This document shows, piece after piece, positions 59,605 through 64,000 of a DNA stretch of 64,000 bases. The stretch comes from Acidimicrobiales bacterium. GTDB lineage: Bacteria; Actinomycetota; Acidimicrobiia; Acidimicrobiales; Palsa-688. Every line of letters begins with the position of its first letter. The first letter of the stretch is position 1. A model generated the notes under the pieces. It was not told where the DNA came from. It searched no databases and saw only the letters and a program-made list of their open reading frames with translations. The DNA lies in contig DASUWA010000013.1 of NCBI GenBank assembly GCA_036378675.1, forward strand, positions 124,001-188,000, given 5' to 3'. A program made the position numbers and the translations under genes.

Positions 59605-62600
59605 ATGGTTTTGGTTGGAGACGGCCAGGCGAGCCTCTGGCCGGAAATCCCCTCGGAGGACCCCGCCGTCGACCTGGCGCCCGTCCGGCTGCAAGGGGGT
59701 GGAGATACGACGTTCCACCCCGCGGTGGCGGAGTGGTTCCGGAGGCGTTTTCCCGAGGGCCCGACCGAGCCGCAGTCTCGCGGATGGGAGCTGATCTCGG
59801 ACCGCAGCGACACGCTCATCGCCGCGCCGACCGGATCAGGAAAGACCCTCGCCGGGTTCCTCGTCGCCATCGATCGCCTCTACCGCGCCCACGCGGCGGG
59901 CGTCGACGTCGAAGTGGGAACGCGGGTCGTGTACGTGTCTCCGCTCCGGGCGTTGGCGGTTGACATCGCCGAGAACCTCGAGCGGCCCCTGGCCGAGATC
60001 GCCGGGATTGCCGGTGAGATGGGGTTTGAGGCGCCTCACATCCGGGTCGCGGTGCGCACCGGCGACACCACCAGCTCCGACCGGTCGCAGATGCTTCGCC
60101 GGCCGCCAAGCTTTGTCGTCACCACCCCGGAGTCTCTCTATCTCCTCGTGACCGGCTCGCGTGGCAGAGAGGCGCTGCGACGGGTGGAGACGGTCATCGT
60201 CGACGAGATCCACGCGGTCGCGCGCGACAAGCGAGGCGCCCACCTCGCTCTCACCTTGGAGCGGCTGGAAGCGCTGTGCGACGCGCGCCCTCAGCGGATC
60301 GGTCTGTCCGCGACACAAAAACCTCTTGAAACGGTGGGGCGGCTGCTCGTCGGGGGTCGGGAGCTTCCGTCCGTCGTCGACGTCGGGCACCGCCGAGACA
60401 TGGACCTGGCCATTGAGCTTCCCGACGGAGAGCTCGAGGCGGTCGCGTCGCACGAGCAGATGTCGGATGTTCTTGATCGCGTCGCGGACCTGGTCCGGCA
60501 GCATCGCACGACGTTGGTATTCGTCAATACCCGCAGGCTCGCGGAGCGCCTTGCCCACCAGCTCGGGGAGAGGCTCGGGGATGACGTGGTCGCTGCGCAC
60601 CACGGCAGCCTTTCCAAGGAACGCAGGTACAGGGTCGAGTCCAGGTTGCGCGCCGGGGATCTCCGCGCTCTGGTTGCGACCGCGTCGCTCGAGCTCGGGA
60701 TCGACATCGGTCCCGTGGAGTTGGTGTGCCAGATCGGCTCTCCTCGAAGCATCGCAACCTTCCTGCAGCGCGTCGGGCGCAGCAACCACAGCCGCGGCGG
60801 AACTCCGAAGGGCCGGCTGTACCCGATGACGCGCGACGAGCTCATCGAATGCACGGCGTTGTTGATTGCGGTCCGCTCCGGGAATCTCGACGCCATCGAG
60901 CTTCCCCGCGTCCCGTTGGACATCCTTGCCCAGCAGATCATCGCCGAGGTCGCAGTCAAAGAGTGGGACACCGCGACCCTCTTCGACGTTGTTCGCAAGG
61001 CGGCCCACTACAACGAGCTGAGTTTGGAGCAGTTCAACGAAGTCCTGTCGCTCGTCAGCGCCGGGATAGAGACCGGGCGAGGACGGCGTGGCGCCTACGT
61101 CCATCACGACTCTGTCAACGGCGAGCTCCGGCCGCGAAAAGGAGCGCAGCTGGCCGCGGTGATGTCCGGCGGAGCGATACCCGAGACCGGTGACTACCGG
61201 GTGGTCGCCGACCCCGATGACACGTTCGTCGGAACCGTCAACGAGGACTGGGCCGTGGAGTCAATGGCCGGGGACATCTTCCTCCTCGGCAGCCATTCCT
61301 GGCAGATCCGCCGCGTGGAGCCTGGGATCGTTCGGGTTCGGGACGCCGGCGACACCCCGCCGACCGTTCCCTTCTGGCTGGGTGAGGCGCCGGCGCGCAC
61401 CGCGGAACTCTCCCGGGAGGTCTCGTCGCTTCGAGTTCGCATCGACGAGTTTCTCGCGGCGGGTGACCCTGACGGTGCGCGCAGCTGGCTCGAAGAAGCG
61501 GCTGGTGTGCGCGGCGACGCGGCCACCATGATCGTCGACTACCTGGCCGTCGCCCGGGCGGTGCTCGGGGTCATGCCGTCGCAGGAAAACCTGGTGCTCG
61601 AGCGTTTCTTCGACGACACCGGCGGCATGCAGCTCGTTCTCCATTCGCCTTACGGTGGCAGGATCAACCGCGCGCTGGGCCTGGCGCTGAGAAAGAAGTT
61701 CTGCAGAACGTTCAACTTCGAACTGCAAGCTGCCGCCACCGACGACGCGGTCATCCTGTCGCTTGGCCTCACCCAGAGCTTCGCTCTCGACGACGTCCCC
61801 CGATACCTGTCGAGCAAGACTGTCCGCGAGACGCTGGAGCACGCCATCCTCGACTCGCCGATGTTCCAAGCGCGGTGGCGATGGAACCTTAACCGGTCTT
61901 TGATGGTCCTGCGGTTCCGTAACGGCCGGCGCAACCCTCCTCCCATCCAGAGGATGGAGTCAGACGACCTCCTCACTGCGGTCTTCCCTCAGGCTGCGGC
62001 CTGCCAGGACAACGTCGCCGGACCGGTCGAGATACCCGACCACATCCTCGTCCGCCAGACGATCGACGACACCCTCCACGAGGCGCTCGACGTCGATGGC
62101 GTGCAGGGGTTGATCGAGCGGATCGAGTCGGGGGCGGTCGCTGTCCACTGCTGCGAAACGACCGAGCCGTCGGTGTTGGCTCACGAGATCGTGACGGCAC
62201 GGCCCTATGCGTTCCTCGACGACGAGGAGTTCCAGAACAGGCGGGTCAACGCGGTGAGGCTGCGGCGCGGACTGAGCGTCGACCTCTCCGCCATCGGAGC
62301 GCTCGACCCCGAAGCCATTGCCCGGGTGCACGAGGAGATCGAACCTACTCTCCTCAGCGCGGACGATCTGCACGACCTGCTCTCGTCGCTTATCGCGATC
62401 AGGCCACGCGAAGAATGGCAGCCGTTGTGGAACGAGCTCGTAGAGCGTCGCCGGGTGCGGGGCCTGTCGCAGGCTGGAGAAGAGCTCTGGTGCACGGCGG
62501 AGAACTTCGCCGACGCCGTCGCCGCATTCACCGGGGATGACGACGAGGCGGCTGCGCGCTTGGTGCGCGGGCATCTAGAGCTGTCCGGAATCATCACCGC

Positions 62601-63858
62601 GGACCGTTTGTCAGAGGCGACGGGCCTGAAGCCGACCCGCGTCGCGGTGGCGCTGGCGGTCTTGGAGCACGAGGGCCAGGCCTTGCAAGGGCGCTACTCG
62701 CCTGACGCAACGGGAACGGAATGGGTTGCACGCCGCCTTCTTGCTCGGATGCACAGCTACTCGAGGCGTTCGCGACGCGAGTCGGTCGAGCCGGCCACCG
62801 CGCAGGACTACATGCGATTCCTTCTTCGGTGGCAGCACGTCTCTCCCGGCACGCAGCTCTCAGGGGAGCCCGGTCTCGCCACGGTGATCGAGCAGCTGCA
62901 GGGCTTCGAGGCCGCGGCGGTGGCGTGGGAGCCGGAGCTGCTGGGACGCCGGCTCCGCCACTACGACCCCGCTTGGCTGGACCACCTTTGCCACGACGGT
63001 GAAGTCGCCTGGTTGCGGCTCATCCCCCGGGCTCGTGCCGACGACGACGGACCGATGGTCGGGCCGTCGAAGGCGACGCCGATCTCGGTTGTTTTCCGTG
63101 GGGACCTGGCGTGGCTGCTCGAGGGGGCCCGGGCCACGCCATTCGGCGAGCCGACAGTGGGCGCCACCGCCGAGATAATCGGAGTCCTTCGCCGTCAAGG
63201 CGCGTCGTTCGCGTCCGAGCTCGGGGCCGCGTTGCACCGCCTTCCCGAGGACATCGAGCGTGGCCTGTGGGATGGCGTCGCCAGGGGCTTGATCATGTGT
63301 GACGGCTTCGCCGCCATCAGGGCGAGGGTGGGCGGGTCACGCGCCAACTCGGCACCCGTCAGCCGCCGGATGTCGCGGTTGGCCAGGGCGCGGCGGGAAC
63401 CGACCTCCGGATCCGCGGGGCGGTGGGCGGTGGTCCCGGCGCATTCCGCGGCCGGCGGGGCCGGTGTTGCCGGCCAAGAAATGGATCGCGAGGATCTCGC
63501 CGAGGCCGTCGCCGAGCAGCTGCTGAACCGCTGGGGGGTTCTGGTGAGGGACCTGGCGGTTCACGACTCGCTCAAGATCCCCTGGCGCGATCTGCAGTGG
63601 GCCCTGAGGCGGCTCGAGGACAGGGGCCTGGTGCGCGGCGGGCGCTTCGTCACTGGGTTCAGCGGCGAGCAGTACGCGCTACCGGAGGCCGCCGATCAAC
63701 TCGACCGAATGCGGAAGACACCCAGGACGGGCGAGCGGGTAGTCGTCAACGCGACCGATCCGCTGAACCTAGTCGGTGTCGTGCTGCCGGGTCCGGCAGT
63801 TCCGGCAGTCCGGACCAACAGGGTCGTCTACGTCGACGGGATCTACCGCAATGAGTGA
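59605..63858 (+). CDS. lhr: Lhr-family ATP-dependent DNA helicase
   Basis: A 1417-residue Lhr helicase, complete from ATG 59605. Walker A is APTGSGKT (74-81) and the DEIH motif is at 200-203. The motif VI-type QRVGRSNHSRGGTP is near 390, followed by the Lhr winged-helix and domain 4 (PYGGRINRALGLALRKKF), and a long C-terminal extension to IYRNE. Lhr unwinds DNA:DNA and RNA:DNA duplexes 3'-5' in DNA repair and is typical of actinobacteria. The ATG is leaderless by the -10 at 59593. Confidence 0.95.
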   Translation: MVLVGDGQASLWPEIPSEDPAVDLAPVRLQGGGDTTFHPAVAEWFRRRFPEGPTEPQSRGWELISDRSDTLIAAPTGSGKTLAGFLVAIDRLYRAHAAGVDVEVGTRVVYVSPLRALAVDIAENLERPLAEIAGIAGEMGFEAPHIRVAVRTGDTTSSDRSQMLRRPPSFVVTTPESLYLLVTGSRGREALRRVETVIVDEIHAVARDKRGAHLALTLERLEALCDARPQRIGLSATQKPLETVGRLLVGGRELPSVVDVGHRRDMDLAIELPDGELEAVASHEQMSDVLDRVADLVRQHRTTLVFVNTRRLAERLAHQLGERLGDDVVAAHHGSLSKERRYRVESRLRAGDLRALVATASLELGIDIGPVELVCQIGSPRSIATFLQRVGRSNHSRGGTPKGRLYPMTRDELIECTALLIAVRSGNLDAIELPRVPLDILAQQIIAEVAVKEWDTATLFDVVRKAAHYNELSLEQFNEVLSLVSAGIETGRGRRGAYVHHDSVNGELRPRKGAQLAAVMSGGAIPETGDYRVVADPDDTFVGTVNEDWAVESMAGDIFLLGSHSWQIRRVEPGIVRVRDAGDTPPTVPFWLGEAPARTAELSREVSSLRVRIDEFLAAGDPDGARSWLEEAAGVRGDAATMIVDYLAVARAVLGVMPSQENLVLERFFDDTGGMQLVLHSPYGGRINRALGLALRKKFCRTFNFELQAAATDDAVILSLGLTQSFALDDVPRYLSSKTVRETLEHAILDSPMFQARWRWNLNRSLMVLRFRNGRRNPPPIQRMESDDLLTAVFPQAAACQDNVAGPVEIPDHILVRQTIDDTLHEALDVDGVQGLIERIESGAVAVHCCETTEPSVLAHEIVTARPYAFLDDEEFQNRRVNAVRLRRGLSVDLSAIGALDPEAIARVHEEIEPTLLSADDLHDLLSSLIAIRPREEWQPLWNELVERRRVRGLSQAGEELWCTAENFADAVAAFTGDDDEAAARLVRGHLELSGIITADRLSEATGLKPTRVAVALAVLEHEGQALQGRYSPDATGTEWVARRLLARMHSYSRRSRRESVEPATAQDYMRFLLRWQHVSPGTQLSGEPGLATVIEQLQGFEAAAVAWEPELLGRRLRHYDPAWLDHLCHDGEVAWLRLIPRARADDDGPMVGPSKATPISVVFRGDLAWLLEGARATPFGEPTVGATAEIIGVLRRQGASFASELGAALHRLPEDIERGLWDGVARGLIMCDGFAAIRARVGGSRANSAPVSRRMSRLARARREPTSGSAGRWAVVPAHSAAGGAGVAGQEMDREDLAEAVAEQLLNRWGVLVRDLAVHDSLKIPWRDLQWALRRLEDRGLVRGGRFVTGFSGEQYALPEAADQLDRMRKTPRTGERVVVNATDPLNLVGVVLPGPAVPAVRTNRVVYVDGIYRNE

Positions 63859-63902
63859 TCTCGGGCGGCAGTGAGGACGCAGCACTGCTTGGTCGAGTGA
63901 GT

Positions 63903-63943
63903 GCGGCGGCCGAGCCCCAAGGGGCCAGGGACTCGGCCGCCGC
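63903..63943. terminator. strong hairpin after lhr
   Basis: GCGGCGGCCGAG (63903-63914) and CTCGGCCGCCGC (63932-63943) are a perfect 12-bp inverted repeat whose loop holds CCCCAAGGGG. No T-run follows, as is common for actinobacterial terminators. It may also serve a gene on the minus strand beyond the window. Confidence 0.55.
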
Positions 63944-64000
63944 TAATCGTCGAAAGTTCCGGCGGCGGGGTCTGAGGGTCGCTTTTACCTTCCGACGACT

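Noticed and set aside
63985-64000. end of a minus-strand gene (VVGR then stop)
   Set aside because: Only four codons are in the window, so no call is justified.

Overview
The window is high-GC bacterial chromosome, densely packed with genes and without rRNA, tRNA, CRISPR, insertion sequence or prophage that I could see. The gene set points to an Actinomycetota lineage, plausibly an Acidimicrobiia-type soil or freshwater organism (inference). Supporting signs are two WS/DGAT acyltransferases, F420-type enzymes (LLM-class and DDN-like), a katG/Fur-family pair, a GAAC-N4-GTTC LexA box before dinB, an ECF sigma/RskA-like pair, a LAFTG-anchored surface protein, and many TANNNT -10 boxes placed 6-8 nt before start codons (leaderless mRNAs).

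Layout. 1-5 kb: lipid genes (WS/DGAT fragment, PlsC-type acyltransferase, secreted lipase, flavin reductase, full WS/DGAT). 5-7.6 kb: two adjacent amidohydrolases and a small protein. 7.6-11 kb: katG divergent from a Fur/PerR-type regulator, then gluconokinase. 11-17.6 kb: large secreted hydrolase-like protein, F420 oxidoreductase, coiled-coil repeat protein, and a diiron oxygenase-like protein divergent from a TetR regulator with a clear palindromic operator. 17.6-21.8 kb: a minus-strand run of acyl-CoA ligase, class I aldolase, two very small genes (one ending CCGNYGQPGC, one His-rich), a TSUP permease and a DUF2505 protein. 22-27 kb: membrane protein, ECF sigma/anti-sigma pair, small Tat protein, DUF4331 protein, and a sortase-type surface protein. 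27-37 kb: glutaredoxin-thioredoxin reductase fusion, SixA phosphatase and FUSC membrane protein, SOS-controlled dinB, DDN-like protein, SDRs, MgtC, siderophore-interacting protein. 37-43 kb: island of secreted proteins (beta-helix, CocE/S15 hydrolase, metallopeptidase-like protein, I42/chagasin-like small protein). 43-47 kb: Mug glycosylase, STAS, DinB-fold, PTP and SnoaL-like proteins. 47-56 kb: catabolic block with Rieske oxygenase, KstD-like flavoprotein, two tandem enoyl-CoA hydratases, acyl-CoA ligase, CMD protein, 1-Cys peroxiredoxin and SDR, suggesting degradation of steroid- or ring-like acids. 56-64 kb: MazG-like, RibD-C reductase, patatin, PAS/MBL pair and a giant Lhr helicase.

The most unusual spot is 19.03-19.31 kb. 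Two tiny same-frame genes are separated only by a UGA codon. The first ends in a Cys-rich motif and the second is a His/Asp-rich metal-binding-like peptide. A perfect 8-bp hairpin begins 11 nt after the UGA.
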